Source of the DNA: an uncultured Clostridia bacterium
Lineage (GTDB): Bacteria; Bacillota; Clostridia; Saccharofermentanales; Saccharofermentanaceae
DNA: 64,000 nucleotides
NCBI GenBank assembly: GCA_946187935.1
Contig: CAMHSJ010000002.1
Location: 62,001 to 126,000, forward strand
Direction of reading: 5' to 3'
How positions within the stretch are numbered: position 1 is the first letter of the stretch; each line of letters begins with the position of its first letter. Shown piece after piece: positions 8,726 to 18,746 of the stretch. A program made the translations under genes and the position numbers. The notes beneath the pieces are model-generated. The model saw only the letters and a list, made by a program, of their open reading frames with translations, was not told the origin of the DNA and ran no database searches.

Positions 8726-11203
8726 ATGTACGAATACCTTACGTTTGACGAGCAGCTCGAGAAACGCAAGATACACGGCAGAGTTCTTGAGACTCTTGAG
8801 TTTGTAAAGATCAGGGACAAGGTATCTTCGCATGCGAGGACTTCCTATGGAAGAAAGCTCACTGACAGCATGCTGCCTTGTACTGATGCTGACTACGTCA
8901 GAGCCAATCTTCAGTGGACAGACGAAGCCATCACGCACATAAGAAGATTCGGACCTTTGCCTTTGGGCGGTGTAAGGGATCTTGATGAACACATATCCTA
9001 TGCCAAGGCAGGGGGCACTTTGACGTGCAGGGCTCTTTTGGATGTTGCGTCTTTTCTAAGGACTGTAAAGGGCCTTAAAAAGGCGGCATCCATGGCAAGG
9101 TCTGCCGGAGCTCCTTTTGCTGATGAGAATGAGCCTCTGATAATGCAGGCTTTGGACGGACTTAATGAGATAAATGAAGTTCTCGAGTCTTTAGATGAAT
9201 GCATATTAGGCGAGAATGAGATATCCGACCGCGCGAGCAGGGATCTTGCTTCCATAAGACGTGAGATCAAGAGCACGGCATCAGGTATAAGGACTCTTCT
9301 TGACCGTGTCATCTCAGGCAATGAGGATATGCTCCAGGAAGCGATAATCACGATCCGTGAGGGCAGATACTGCATCCCCGTTAAAGCTGACTTTAAGGGA
9401 AGGATACCGGGCATCGTCCACGGCGCTTCTTCCACGGGCCAGACCATATTCCTTGAGCCGATGTCGGTCGTCGAGGCCAACAACAAGATCACTGAGCTCG
9501 AAGCCCAGGAGAATGCTGAGATCCAGAGGATACTGTCTGAACTGACGTATCACTTCATCCTTAAGGAAGATCTCATCAAAGAAGATATCGAGACTTGTTC
9601 TGTATTAGACTTTGCGATGGCTAAGGGTGAATATGCCGTGGAGACTGATTCAAGCTGTGCAGGCACTAATCCTGACGGCCGAATAGTCCTTATCAAGGCA
9701 AGGCATCCTCTCATATCAGAAAAGGCAGTTGTTCCCATAGATATCGAAGTGGGTTCTTCATATAACACACTTATCGTTACAGGACCTAATACAGGCGGTA
9801 AGACTGTCTCACTTAAGACTTGCGGGCTTCTGACTCTCATGACCATGGCCGGTCTTGCTGTTCCTGCAGCTCCCGGGAGCGAAGTGTGCATCTTTGACCG
9901 CGTGCTCGCTGATATCGGAGATGAACAGAGCATCGAGCAGAGCCTGTCCACATTCTCGGCACATATCTCAAACATAGTGTTTATCCTGAAGAATATAAGG
10001 GGCAAGTCTCTCGTGCTGTTAGATGAGCTCGGCTCAGGCACAGATCCTGCTGAGGGTGCGGCGCTGGCTATTTCGATAATCGATGAGCTCAGGCGCAAAG
10101 GCTGCGTCACGATGGCTACGACGCATTACAGGGAGCTTAAGAGCTATGCCATAGACACTGAGGGCGTAATGAATGCGTCCTGTGAGTTCGATACTGATAC
10201 GCTTGCACCTACGTACAGGCTGATAATAGGACGACCGGGTTCTTCCAATGCTTTTGTCATATCAAAAAAGCTGGGGCTCTCATCTTCTATTCTTGAGAAT
10301 GCGAGGAGCAAGATGTCCTCTGAAGAGATATCTTACGAAGAACTCATAAGAAGGGCAGAAGAGGATGCCAAGAAGGCAGAGCAGGCAAGAGCTGATGCCG
10401 AAAGGCTTACTATTGAACTTGATAAGGCTAAACAGGAACTCGAGGAAGAGAAGGCCAAGCTCAAGCAGTCCAAGACCAAGATCCTTAATGAGTCCAGAAC
10501 TAAGCAGAGAGAACTCTTAGAAGAACGTGAAGAAGAGATCGAACAGATGCTCAAAGACTTCAAGAAGAAGTCCAAGGAACTGTCGCGTCAGGAGACCATA
10601 GATGAGCTCAACAAGATCAGAAGAAGGCTTAAGGCCGGAGCTGAGGACCTGGGTTCTGACGAAGATGACGAGATAGCTCAAAGAGTCGCCCTGTCAGGTG
10701 AGCCCGTAAGGGATGTAGCAGTTGGTGAAACATACTATGTTCCTGCTTTTGACATGATAGGTATAGCTTCATCACTGCCTAATAAGAGCGGCACGCTTCA
10801 GATAACTTCAGGCTCCATGAAACTCAATGTCAAGGTGGAGCAGTTAAGGATGCCCACAGCTGAGCAGCTTGGTGAGGATAAAAGGCGCAAGAATAAAGCA
10901 AGACCCAAGGCCGCTTCATCTGAAAGCAAGTCACACGCGAGATTTGATGCGGTCAGCAGTCTGAGTTCTGAGCTGATGCTTATAGGCATGAATACCGCGG
11001 AGGCAGAGTCTGCTCTTCTTAGATATCTTGAAGACTGCAAGCTCTCCGGTGTCAAGAATGCCAGGATAGTTCACGGCAAGGGCACAGGAGCATTAAGATC
11101 CTGCGTCAGGGAGAGACTGTCTAACTGCGACTGCGTCAAGTCATTCAGGGACGGCATACAGGGCGAAGGCGACAGCGGTGTTACCATCGTGTCCTTCTAT
11201 TGA
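8726..11203 (+). CDS. mutS2: Endonuclease MutS2
   Basis: 825 aa; VTGPNTGGKTVSLKT, LLDELGSGTDPAEGAAL, coiled-coil, C-terminal Smr motif VHGKGTGALR. Confidence 0.95.
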   Translation: MYEYLTFDEQLEKRKIHGRVLETLEFVKIRDKVSSHARTSYGRKLTDSMLPCTDADYVRANLQWTDEAITHIRRFGPLPLGGVRDLDEHISYAKAGGTLTCRALLDVASFLRTVKGLKKAASMARSAGAPFADENEPLIMQALDGLNEINEVLESLDECILGENEISDRASRDLASIRREIKSTASGIRTLLDRVISGNEDMLQEAIITIREGRYCIPVKADFKGRIPGIVHGASSTGQTIFLEPMSVVEANNKITELEAQENAEIQRILSELTYHFILKEDLIKEDIETCSVLDFAMAKGEYAVETDSSCAGTNPDGRIVLIKARHPLISEKAVVPIDIEVGSSYNTLIVTGPNTGGKTVSLKTCGLLTLMTMAGLAVPAAPGSEVCIFDRVLADIGDEQSIEQSLSTFSAHISNIVFILKNIRGKSLVLLDELGSGTDPAEGAALAISIIDELRRKGCVTMATTHYRELKSYAIDTEGVMNASCEFDTDTLAPTYRLIIGRPGSSNAFVISKKLGLSSSILENARSKMSSEEISYEELIRRAEEDAKKAEQARADAERLTIELDKAKQELEEEKAKLKQSKTKILNESRTKQRELLEEREEEIEQMLKDFKKKSKELSRQETIDELNKIRRRLKAGAEDLGSDEDDEIAQRVALSGEPVRDVAVGETYYVPAFDMIGIASSLPNKSGTLQITSGSMKLNVKVEQLRMPTAEQLGEDKRRKNKARPKAASSESKSHARFDAVSSLSSELMLIGMNTAEAESALLRYLEDCKLSGVKNARIVHGKGTGALRSCVRERLSNCDCVKSFRDGIQGEGDSGVTIVSFY

Positions 11204-11209
11204 TCTTCT

Positions 11210-12058
11210 ATGAACGGATCAAAAAGTTACAGTTCGCTGTATATAATCCTCGGCATATTTCCGTTTCTTACTGCGATTTGCTTAATGTATCTTCCTCAGC
11301 TGTTCCTGATCACTGTTGGCGTTATTCGTGCAGCTAATAAGGGTCTTTCTGATCCTGCCGAAGTAAATGCTGATGCTTATGAGTTCTTATATGCCCATCT
11401 GCCCATAGGGTTTGCGGTTTACGGCGTCATCTTAACAGCTGTGTTTCTTATCTGGAACAGATATGCTTTTGGAGAGGGTCTTAGAGTCTTTCTCCCGGAC
11501 AGGAGCAGCATCAACATAAGAAATGCCATAGCAGTCATTCTCATAGCTGTTGCGGCTAACTACATAGCTTACGCGACACTATATTTTTACAAGGCATTCA
11601 CTCCGTCTTTGTTTGAGGATTACTTAACTCTCACGGGGAGGGCGCGCGGCGGCGGAAGCATCATTTACATCGTATACAGCATTCTCCTGGCACCGATCGC
11701 GGAGGAGCTGGCTTTCAGAAACCTGTCTTTCAGATACCTCTCGAAAAGCGTTTTGCCTGTATGGGCTGTTATCGTCATTCAGGCTTTCTTGTTCGGCCTG
11801 CTTCATATGAACTTTATCCAGACGGCGTATACATTTGTGTTCGGCATACTTCTGGGACTGATCAGATACAAGACAGGCAAGCTCTTTTTCCCTCTGATGA
11901 CGCATTTCTTCTTTAACCTCTGGGGCATACTGTCACGCAAGCTGGTGGATTTTGATAAGATGACGCAGAACATATTGATAGCCGTTATCTCCGTGTTCGT
12001 TGTTGCTTTGTGCTATCTGTTCCTTCTAAACGGTTCTATGAGGGCAGAAGAGTCTTAG
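11210..12058 (+). CDS. CPBP family intramembrane metalloprotease
   Basis: Multi-TM; APIAEELAFRN..FRYL, FGLLHMNF, HFFFNLWG motifs of the CPBP/Abi family. Confidence 0.85.
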   Translation: MNGSKSYSSLYIILGIFPFLTAICLMYLPQLFLITVGVIRAANKGLSDPAEVNADAYEFLYAHLPIGFAVYGVILTAVFLIWNRYAFGEGLRVFLPDRSSINIRNAIAVILIAVAANYIAYATLYFYKAFTPSLFEDYLTLTGRARGGGSIIYIVYSILLAPIAEELAFRNLSFRYLSKSVLPVWAVIVIQAFLFGLLHMNFIQTAYTFVFGILLGLIRYKTGKLFFPLMTHFFFNLWGILSRKLVDFDKMTQNILIAVISVFVVALCYLFLLNGSMRAEES

Positions 12059-12098
12059 AATGAATTTGTTTGTAAGTCAAAGGATTTTATAGTAAAAT

Positions 12099-12115
12099 AT
12101 TTTGGTTATCAAACA
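12099..12115. promoter_or_regulatory. Candidate FabT-type operator ATTTTGGTTATCAAACA
   Basis: 14 of 17 positions match the recalled streptococcal FabT consensus ANTTTGATTATCAAATT; lies just upstream of a FabT-like gene. Confidence 0.65.
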
Positions 12116-12130
12116 ACATTGGAGAATGCA

Positions 12131-12655
12131 GTGGAAAATCAGGAACAGATAATGTCAGACAGCCTCGTAAGGATCTTCGAGAATGTCGTGCTTACGGAAG
12201 AGAAATCGCTCCAGGCGGGGTATTTCTCTGATCTTTCCATTGCCGAGATGCATACATTAACAGCCATAGGACCTTACCAGTCCAGGACCATGACCAAGAC
12301 TGCCGAGGACTTGGGCATCACCACGGGCACTCTGACTGTTGCGATAGACAGGCTCGTTAAGAAGGGCTATGTAATAAGACAGAGAGATACCAAGGACAAG
12401 AGAGTCGTAAGGATATCCCTTACCCGTAACGGCAAGCTCGCCTGCAGGATGAATTCCAAGTTTCACAGAGTTCTCGCCAAGAGGATACTTGAAGGATATA
12501 ACGAGGAAGACAGAGAACATCTTATAAAACTCGTTGAAGAGATAGATGCATATGTCGAAGAACAGCTTCACAAATACGATAATACCAGCAACATAAGAGA
12601 AACAGCCACTGAGGTGGCAAGAACAAGCAAAAAGGAGAACAGCAGCAATGGATGA
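12131..12655 (+). CDS. MarR-family regulator, FabT-like (fatty acid synthesis regulator candidate)
   Basis: EEKSLQAGYFSDLSIAEMHTLTAIG...TTGTLTVAIDRLVKKGYVIRQRDTKDKRVVRISLT...KFHRVL; GTG start at 12131 with GGAG 6 nt upstream; followed by an ACP gene. Confidence 0.85.
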   Translation: MENQEQIMSDSLVRIFENVVLTEEKSLQAGYFSDLSIAEMHTLTAIGPYQSRTMTKTAEDLGITTGTLTVAIDRLVKKGYVIRQRDTKDKRVVRISLTRNGKLACRMNSKFHRVLAKRILEGYNEEDREHLIKLVEEIDAYVEEQLHKYDNTSNIRETATEVARTSKKENSSNG

Positions 12656-12929
12656 TATAGACAGCCGAAGTACACAGACAGGTGATGATAAGCGCAGAGA
12701 GAAAGTCTTTGATGACGTGATCAAGCTCTTATCAGAGAACATGGAGATCTCTCCTACGGAAATAACATCTGACCTCGACCTGAATACCGACTTGCCTTTT
12801 GATTCACTGCAGCTGTACGAGATGGTAATAGATCTCGAAGAAGCATACGACATCAGGATCTCTGATGAAGATCTTGACAGCGTAAAGAGCATTGACGATA
12901 TCGTTGACCTGATAGTAAGGCTCACATGA
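12648..12929 (+). CDS. Acyl carrier protein
   Basis: 93 aa; LPFDSLQLYEMVIDLEEAYDI with phosphopantetheine-type DSL motif. Confidence 0.88.
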   Translation: MDDIDSRSTQTGDDKRREKVFDDVIKLLSENMEISPTEITSDLDLNTDLPFDSLQLYEMVIDLEEAYDIRISDEDLDSVKSIDDIVDLIVRLT

Positions 12930-13912
12930 AAAAGATCTTTATTGTAAATTCCCGTTCCAATGATGATTCGCTCAAAGAGTTTAACAGGGCCTTTCATTCG
13001 TTTGACCAGACCCACCTCGAAGAGTGTGAGATAAGATATACCGAACATGGCGGCCATGCGACTGAGATCGCACAAGAGGCGGTTTCATGCGCCAAGTTTG
13101 ACGATGGTGTCTCTGATGCTCTTGTCATTGCCTGCGGAGGCGACGGAACTGTGCATGAAGTTGTCAATGTCTTATCAGGCACGAATGTCCCCATGGCCGT
13201 GATCCCGATGGGTACCGGCAACGACTTCGCCAGGAGCATCATGAGCGACAATCACAGAAACAGCTGTGAGTATTGCTTAAGCGAGATAATAAACGACGAT
13301 TTTGTGGTCAAGGGGATAGATCTCATCAAGGTGGAATCATTTGATGCGGAAGGGAATCTAATCAAAGACAGCAGTGCCTGGTGCAACAATGTCTGTTCCA
13401 TAGGTCTTGATACCAAGGTCCAGTTTGCCGCCAAAAACAAAGTCCTCGCCCATCCGAGATCGGCTTTTGTCAGGAAGACTGCTTATATTACTTCTGCGGT
13501 CAGCTCTTTGTTCGGAAACAGAAGTTCTGAGTTTAAATATGAGGCCATAAGGGGTGACGGCAAGCCGTTTGAATCAAAGGCTTCCAGATATACTCTCATT
13601 AGCATCTGCAACGGCGGATTCTACGGCAACGGCTTTAATCCCGCACCTGATGCAAATGTTTCTGACGGCCTAATGAACATCTGCGCTGTCGATGACGTTT
13701 CCCTTATAAAGGCGATCAGGCTTATCTTGAAATACAAAGCGGGTAAGCATTACGGCCTTGCTAATTTCGATGTCTTTACGACCTCCAGGCTCACTGTTAC
13801 TGCAACAGGCGATGAAGATCTCATGGGCAATTTCGACGGAGAGGACTTCTCCGGCAGGAAGTGCGAGTTTACATGTGAGAGGGATGCTCTCAAGCTTGCG
13901 TTTTACAAATAA
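12926..13912 (+). CDS. Diacylglycerol kinase / lipid kinase family protein
   Basis: VNSRSNDD, GGDGTVHEVVN, PMGTGNDFARS, NGGFYGNGFNPAPDANVSDGLMNI. Confidence 0.87.
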   Translation: MKKIFIVNSRSNDDSLKEFNRAFHSFDQTHLEECEIRYTEHGGHATEIAQEAVSCAKFDDGVSDALVIACGGDGTVHEVVNVLSGTNVPMAVIPMGTGNDFARSIMSDNHRNSCEYCLSEIINDDFVVKGIDLIKVESFDAEGNLIKDSSAWCNNVCSIGLDTKVQFAAKNKVLAHPRSAFVRKTAYITSAVSSLFGNRSSEFKYEAIRGDGKPFESKASRYTLISICNGGFYGNGFNPAPDANVSDGLMNICAVDDVSLIKAIRLILKYKAGKHYGLANFDVFTTSRLTVTATGDEDLMGNFDGEDFSGRKCEFTCERDALKLAFYK

Positions 13913-13962
13913 CACTTTGTGTTATAATTTCCCTGTAATAAATAATATAAGGAAGCATTAAG

Positions 13963-15231
13963 TTGGAACCATCCGTCAGAGATGTAATCGCGAGCTATGC
14001 GCCGTACGGCGTATCTGACAGCATTATAGATCTTTCCATAAAGGCCGAAGAACAGCTCGGCCCTGTTTATGGTGCAATAGATGAGATCGTTACATTTAAC
14101 CAGCTCAAAGTCTTGGATGCTTTCAAGCAGGAGAAGTTCTCCGATGTCCATATGGGTCAGACGACAGGCTACGGCTACGATGACATAGGCAGGGAGAAGA
14201 TAGAGAATATCTTTGCCAGGGTCTTCAAGGCTGAAGCTGCTTATGTAAGAGTCCAGATCAGTTCAGGTACACAGGCTATCTCTGCGATGCTCTACGGCTG
14301 CTTAAGACCTGGAGATGAGATGCTCAGTGTTACGGGCAAGCCTTACGATACGCTGGCATCTACCATAGGCATCGATTCGCCTAACCATCTGTCACTTGCT
14401 TCATACGGGATAACATACAAGGGTGTTGAGCTCAAGGAAAACGGTGATCCTGACCTTAATGCCATAAGATCAGCAATTACAGATAAGACAAGGATGGTAT
14501 TCATCCAGAAGTCCAGGGGCTATACGGGCAGAAGGGCGCTTGTTTCTTCAGATATCGGGAAGATCGCAAGCCTCGCGCATTCCATAAGTCCTGACATCAT
14601 CGTTGCAGTGGATAACTGCTATGGTGAGTTTACCGAGAAGAAAGAACCCATAGAATGCGGTGCGGATATCATCGCGGGATCCCTTATCAAGAATCCGGGC
14701 GGCGGTATCGCCAAGACCGGAGGATACATAGCAGGGCGCAAGGATCTTGTTGAAGATGCGGCAAGGCATCTGACCACGCCGGGACTGGGTTCTGAAGTGG
14801 GTCCCACGCTTGGTTTCAACAGCATGATAGCAAGAGGTCTGTTTACTGCACCCCAGTGCGTCGGAGAGTGTCTTAAGGGAGCTGTCTTTGCTGCCAAGCT
14901 TTTCGAGCTTAAGGGTATCAGGACGAGTCCTTCATCTGATGAGACCAGAGGCGATATAGTGCAGACCCTCATATTTGAAGATCCTGACAAGATGATCGGT
15001 TTCACGGGCAAGATCCAAAGCTGCGCTCCGGTGGATTCCTTTGTAACACCTGAGCCCTGGGACATGCCCGGATATAGCGATAAGGTAATAATGGCGGCCG
15101 GTGCTTTTGTACAGGGCGCAACAACAGAGCTGTCGTGCGACGGTCCGATGAAGGCGCCGTACATAGCGTATATGCAGGGAGGACTTGTCAAAGAACAGGT
15201 CAAGCTTGCGTGCATGCTGGCTCTAAGCTGA
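13963..15231 (+). CDS. Methionine gamma-lyase family / aluminium-resistance (YnbB-like) PLP enzyme
   Basis: QTTGYGYDDIGREKIE.IFA.VF.AEAAYVR.QISSGTQAI, VAVDNCYGEF, DIIAGSLIKNPGGGIAKTGGYIAG; TTG start with AAGGAA RBS. Confidence 0.88.
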   Translation: MEPSVRDVIASYAPYGVSDSIIDLSIKAEEQLGPVYGAIDEIVTFNQLKVLDAFKQEKFSDVHMGQTTGYGYDDIGREKIENIFARVFKAEAAYVRVQISSGTQAISAMLYGCLRPGDEMLSVTGKPYDTLASTIGIDSPNHLSLASYGITYKGVELKENGDPDLNAIRSAITDKTRMVFIQKSRGYTGRRALVSSDIGKIASLAHSISPDIIVAVDNCYGEFTEKKEPIECGADIIAGSLIKNPGGGIAKTGGYIAGRKDLVEDAARHLTTPGLGSEVGPTLGFNSMIARGLFTAPQCVGECLKGAVFAAKLFELKGIRTSPSSDETRGDIVQTLIFEDPDKMIGFTGKIQSCAPVDSFVTPEPWDMPGYSDKVIMAAGAFVQGATTELSCDGPMKAPYIAYMQGGLVKEQVKLACMLALS

Positions 15232-15241
15232 AGGTGGAGAT

Positions 15242-17263
15242 ATGTCGGATAATCAGTGGTACAACCAGAATAACAAGGGCGGCAACAAGAGCAAGAAGGC
15301 TAACAGGCCGGCAGGTAAGGCTCCAACGCAGGGCAAGAATCCTGTGCCTTCCAAGAAGGCGGCTCCTTCTGCGGGCGCAAAGAAACCCGCAGCTGCTCCT
15401 TCAGGCAAAAAGCCTGTATCTCCCGCGGCGAAAAAGAACGTTCAGCCGTTAGGCAAGGCAGACAAGAAGCACAAGAAGTCTTCTAATTACCAGGCTGTCG
15501 TTACAGAGCAGCAGAAGATAATGGCAAGGGAAGAGAAGAAGGCACGTGAAGCCAAGAAGCTTGCCATGGAAAACGAGCGTAAGGTCCTTGCCGAGCAGGC
15601 AAAGATGGACAAAAAGAAAAGGTCTGCCAAGGGCGCGGCAAGAAAGAGCGCGGAAGGCAGAGCCATCCGCAACGGAATGCTCGGCGCAGTTGCCGTTATC
15701 GCGGCTCTGTTCGTTCTAGTGTTCGTAGTACACCATTTGTACGATCACTTTGCAGAGAAACCGAAGTTCTCGTTCATCACTACAGGCTCAGTCGAGCACA
15801 CCATAGGCGCAAGAGCGCTTATCGTAAGGGATGAGGTAGTCATTAATTCCAGTAACGGCGGTTCTCTCGTTACAAGGATCACTGAGGGTTCACGCGTAGC
15901 CAAGGCGCAGGAAGTTGCGATGGTCGTGCCTGAGAACATGCAGTCAGTAGTATCTGATCTCCGTAATGTTCAGTCACAGATCTCAGACGTCCAGCAGGAG
16001 ATCATCAGCGCGGGCGGCGTAACCGAAGCAGATGTCATCTACAATAATTTCGATAAGAACCTTGCTTCCGTAATCGATTCGATCAGGTTTGATTCGATGA
16101 CAGGCAATGTATCTGATCTTTCGTCATACTCTTCTTCCATCAACGTTATCCTTGATGAGAGAGAAGGAGAGCTCTCTAACATCAACTTCGACGATGAGAG
16201 ATTATCTGTTCTCCGTGACGATGAGAGAGTCTACCAGTCACAGCTTGAGCGTGATGCGAGCAGGGTGTTTGCTGACAGACCGGGCATTGCTTCTTTCAGA
16301 CTCGACGGTCAGGAAGAGATCCTTGATTACGATACATTCCTCAGCATGAACATCTCTGACGTCAAGAGTGCCATCTCGGGCTCAGCAGGAGCCATCCCTT
16401 CTGATCTTGAGGTCGAAGCAGGTGCTCCTGTAATAAGACTGGCGCAGAATGAGAGCCAGTACTTAACTGTCTACCTTTCATCGGATGATGCGGCTATCAC
16501 TGATTTCGCATTGGGGACACATCACGATATCAATGTCAGATCCGAGGGTATCTCGATAGATAACTGCGAGGTCGTAAGATGCGAGAGCGACGGATCAGGA
16601 ATGCTCATTACATTTGAGACTTCAAGATGCGTTGAAGACCTCCTGGGCCACAGGACCGTAGATATAGAGATCGTTATATCTGAGACGAATGGAATGAGGG
16701 TTTCTTCTTCAAGTGTTGTCGATTCGACTTATGTTAAGGATAATACCCCTGCGTTCTCAGTATTCTTCCCGGCTGATTCAGGTATCCCTTCCAGCGCATT
16801 CTCTGAAGGTGCTATCTTTAATATCAATGTCATCCCTGAGCCCAAGTACGACGAACAGGGCCTGCCTGTGGAACAGGAGAATACGGCAGTCGCAGCGGCA
16901 ACTGTAGCGTGCTGTGAAGCTTACGAGGATGGTACGATGCTCGTCGCATTCCAGACAATGAACGATTATTCCAACATGCTCAAGCTCGCAAGGCTCTATC
17001 CTGACGGTTACACGGTAACATTTATTGATACGGCTACGGGACTCGGCAGTTCATGCTCCAAGATATCCTGCACGGAGTTTGACGGCATAGGTACTCTATA
17101 TGTGAACGATCAGGGATTCGTTGACGCTTGCCGCGTCCTGATCCTTGACCATGACAGGGAATTCGTTATCGTTGAACCGATCGGCAGAGCCACGGTCCCT
17201 GATCTTGATACTGTAATAATCACTAATCCTGAGACTGTATCTCCGGGAGATAAGGTGGACTGA
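15242..17263 (+). CDS. HlyD-like membrane-anchored protein with long basic cytoplasmic N-terminus
   Basis: About 140 aa Lys/Ala/Pro-rich tail, one TM (MLGAVAVIAALFVLVFVVHHLY), then lipoyl-hybrid-like VIRDEVVINSSNGGSLVTRITEGSRVAKAQEVAMVV; placed directly before yggS-sepF. Confidence 0.68.
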   Translation: MSDNQWYNQNNKGGNKSKKANRPAGKAPTQGKNPVPSKKAAPSAGAKKPAAAPSGKKPVSPAAKKNVQPLGKADKKHKKSSNYQAVVTEQQKIMAREEKKAREAKKLAMENERKVLAEQAKMDKKKRSAKGAARKSAEGRAIRNGMLGAVAVIAALFVLVFVVHHLYDHFAEKPKFSFITTGSVEHTIGARALIVRDEVVINSSNGGSLVTRITEGSRVAKAQEVAMVVPENMQSVVSDLRNVQSQISDVQQEIISAGGVTEADVIYNNFDKNLASVIDSIRFDSMTGNVSDLSSYSSSINVILDEREGELSNINFDDERLSVLRDDERVYQSQLERDASRVFADRPGIASFRLDGQEEILDYDTFLSMNISDVKSAISGSAGAIPSDLEVEAGAPVIRLAQNESQYLTVYLSSDDAAITDFALGTHHDINVRSEGISIDNCEVVRCESDGSGMLITFETSRCVEDLLGHRTVDIEIVISETNGMRVSSSSVVDSTYVKDNTPAFSVFFPADSGIPSSAFSEGAIFNINVIPEPKYDEQGLPVEQENTAVAAATVACCEAYEDGTMLVAFQTMNDYSNMLKLARLYPDGYTVTFIDTATGLGSSCSKISCTEFDGIGTLYVNDQGFVDACRVLILDHDREFVIVEPIGRATVPDLDTVIITNPETVSPGDKVD

Positions 17264-17264
17264 T

Positions 17265-18002
17265 ATGCCGGATTACGATGATGAGCTTTTAGCCCGAATA
17301 AAGATGAATATCGCCATGTGCAGGGAGTCTATAAGTGACTGCCTGAAAGAGGCGGGAAGAGATGAGTCAGAAGTCACACTGATCGGTGTGTCAAAAGTAT
17401 TCCCTGTTGAATATGCCGAGGCAGCCGCAGCATGCGGTCTTGAAGATCTCGGTGAGAACAGGGTGCAGGAGTTACTGCCCAAGATAGAGAGATTCAGTTC
17501 ACTCGATATCAAGTGCAACTGGCATCTTATCGGTACGCTCCAGAAGAATAAGGTCAAGTACATAATAGGAAAGACGGCTCTTATCCATTCCGTCAACACG
17601 CTTGAACTGGCCGAGGAGATATCAAAACGCTCGGTCAGTAACAATGTTACAACCGATATCCTGCTGCAGGCGAATGTTTCAGGCGAAGAGAGCAAGCACG
17701 GCTTTGCACCGCATGAATTAAAGCCTGCGTTAGACAAGATAAGCGATTTTCCTAATATAAGAGTAAGAGGACTTATGACGATGGCTCCCATCCAGACATA
17801 TGAGGGTGAGGCAAGGGAAGTGTTTGCCAAGACCCGCAACATATATGAGGATCTTGCCTCATACTGCAAGGATAAGGGATCCTGGAATGTATTATCAATG
17901 GGAATGAGTCAGGATTACAGGTCTGCCATATTAGAAGGATCTACGCACGTAAGGATAGGCACTGCCATATTCGGAGACAGGGCTAAATACCTGGGCGTGT
18001 AA
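17265..18002 (+). CDS. YggS family PLP-binding protein
   Basis: LIGVSKVFPVE, LGENRVQELLPK, CNWHLIGTLQKNKVKYI, LSMGMSQDYRSAILEGSTHVRIGTAIFG. Confidence 0.94.
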   Translation: MPDYDDELLARIKMNIAMCRESISDCLKEAGRDESEVTLIGVSKVFPVEYAEAAAACGLEDLGENRVQELLPKIERFSSLDIKCNWHLIGTLQKNKVKYIIGKTALIHSVNTLELAEEISKRSVSNNVTTDILLQANVSGEESKHGFAPHELKPALDKISDFPNIRVRGLMTMAPIQTYEGEAREVFAKTRNIYEDLASYCKDKGSWNVLSMGMSQDYRSAILEGSTHVRIGTAIFGDRAKYLGV

Positions 18003-18176
18003 CATTGATACACCAGAAATCAGCGTTTTTTGTTACATTGCTGACATAAAAGCATTCTTAAGTTACTGTCTTGTGTCATATTGACCAATTTTATTGCGCT
18101 AAAAATCCCTTGAGTTATCATCTGCTTATGTTAAACAAATGTCCTTGGTCGGGCGAAATTTAAGGAGGAAATAACA

Positions 18177-18641
18177 ATGGGAAATTTTAGTTTCAAGTCT
18201 TTTTTAAACAGCTTAGTTGAGCAGCCTGTAGAAGATGAAGGCGCTTACTATGATGAGACTGAAGGATTATATGATGAAGCTGAGACATACTACGATGAGT
18301 ATCAGCCTGAGGAAACTTTCGTTCAGGAACCCGCTCCCGCAGTAACAACTCCTGTAGCAGTTAAGAACCCTACAGTCATCATGCTTACACCTTATGACAT
18401 CAGAACAAGCCAGGTTGTTTGCGATCATATCCGTGAAGGTCACATCGTCATCTGCAATCTCACAAACACAGATAAGAATCAGCGTGTTGTCGACTATATC
18501 TCCGGCGGCGTTTATGCACTTGGCGGCAGAGTAGAGCCTACACCTGTTAAGACAACTTTCGTTTGCACACCTAAGTCTGTTGATCTCGTTGTTGAGTCTG
18601 CTGATGAGTCAGCTGTTGGAACTAAGGTTTCCGCACTCTGA
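18177..18641 (+). CDS. sepF: Cell division protein SepF
   Basis: Acidic N-terminus then VIMLTPYDIRTSQVVCDHIREGHIVICNLTNTDKNQRVVDYISGGVYALGG. Confidence 0.92.
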   Translation: MGNFSFKSFLNSLVEQPVEDEGAYYDETEGLYDEAETYYDEYQPEETFVQEPAPAVTTPVAVKNPTVIMLTPYDIRTSQVVCDHIREGHIVICNLTNTDKNQRVVDYISGGVYALGGRVEPTPVKTTFVCTPKSVDLVVESADESAVGTKVSAL

Positions 18642-18662
18642 TAAGTAACAAAAACTAAACTG

Positions 18663-18690
18663 AAATGAGCTGCTCCTGCAGCTCATTTTT
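18663..18690 (+). terminator. Intrinsic terminator after sepF
   Basis: ATGAGCTGC-TCCT-GCAGCTCAT perfect 9 bp stem followed by TTTTATTT. Confidence 0.88.
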
Positions 18691-18692
18691 AT

Positions 18693-18721
18693 TTGCCTTA
18701 AGATATCCGTAAATGTATAAT
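18693..18721 (+). promoter_or_regulatory. Putative sigma70-type promoter for the DUF47-like gene
   Basis: TTGCCT -17 bp- TATAAT immediately after the sepF terminator. Confidence 0.55.
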
Positions 18722-18746
18722 ATTTTTAACCTGGAGGATATTGCAT

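Noticed and set aside
12257-13075. 272-aa minus-strand ORF opposite the MarR/ACP/kinase genes
   Set aside because: Antisense to three well-supported genes; serine-rich shadow translation with no recognisable motif or RBS support.
14619-15215. 198-aa minus-strand ORF within the methionine gamma-lyase-like gene
   Set aside because: Fully antisense to a strongly supported PLP enzyme; no family signature.
17273-17869. 198-aa minus-strand ORF within yggS
   Set aside because: Antisense shadow of a conserved gene.
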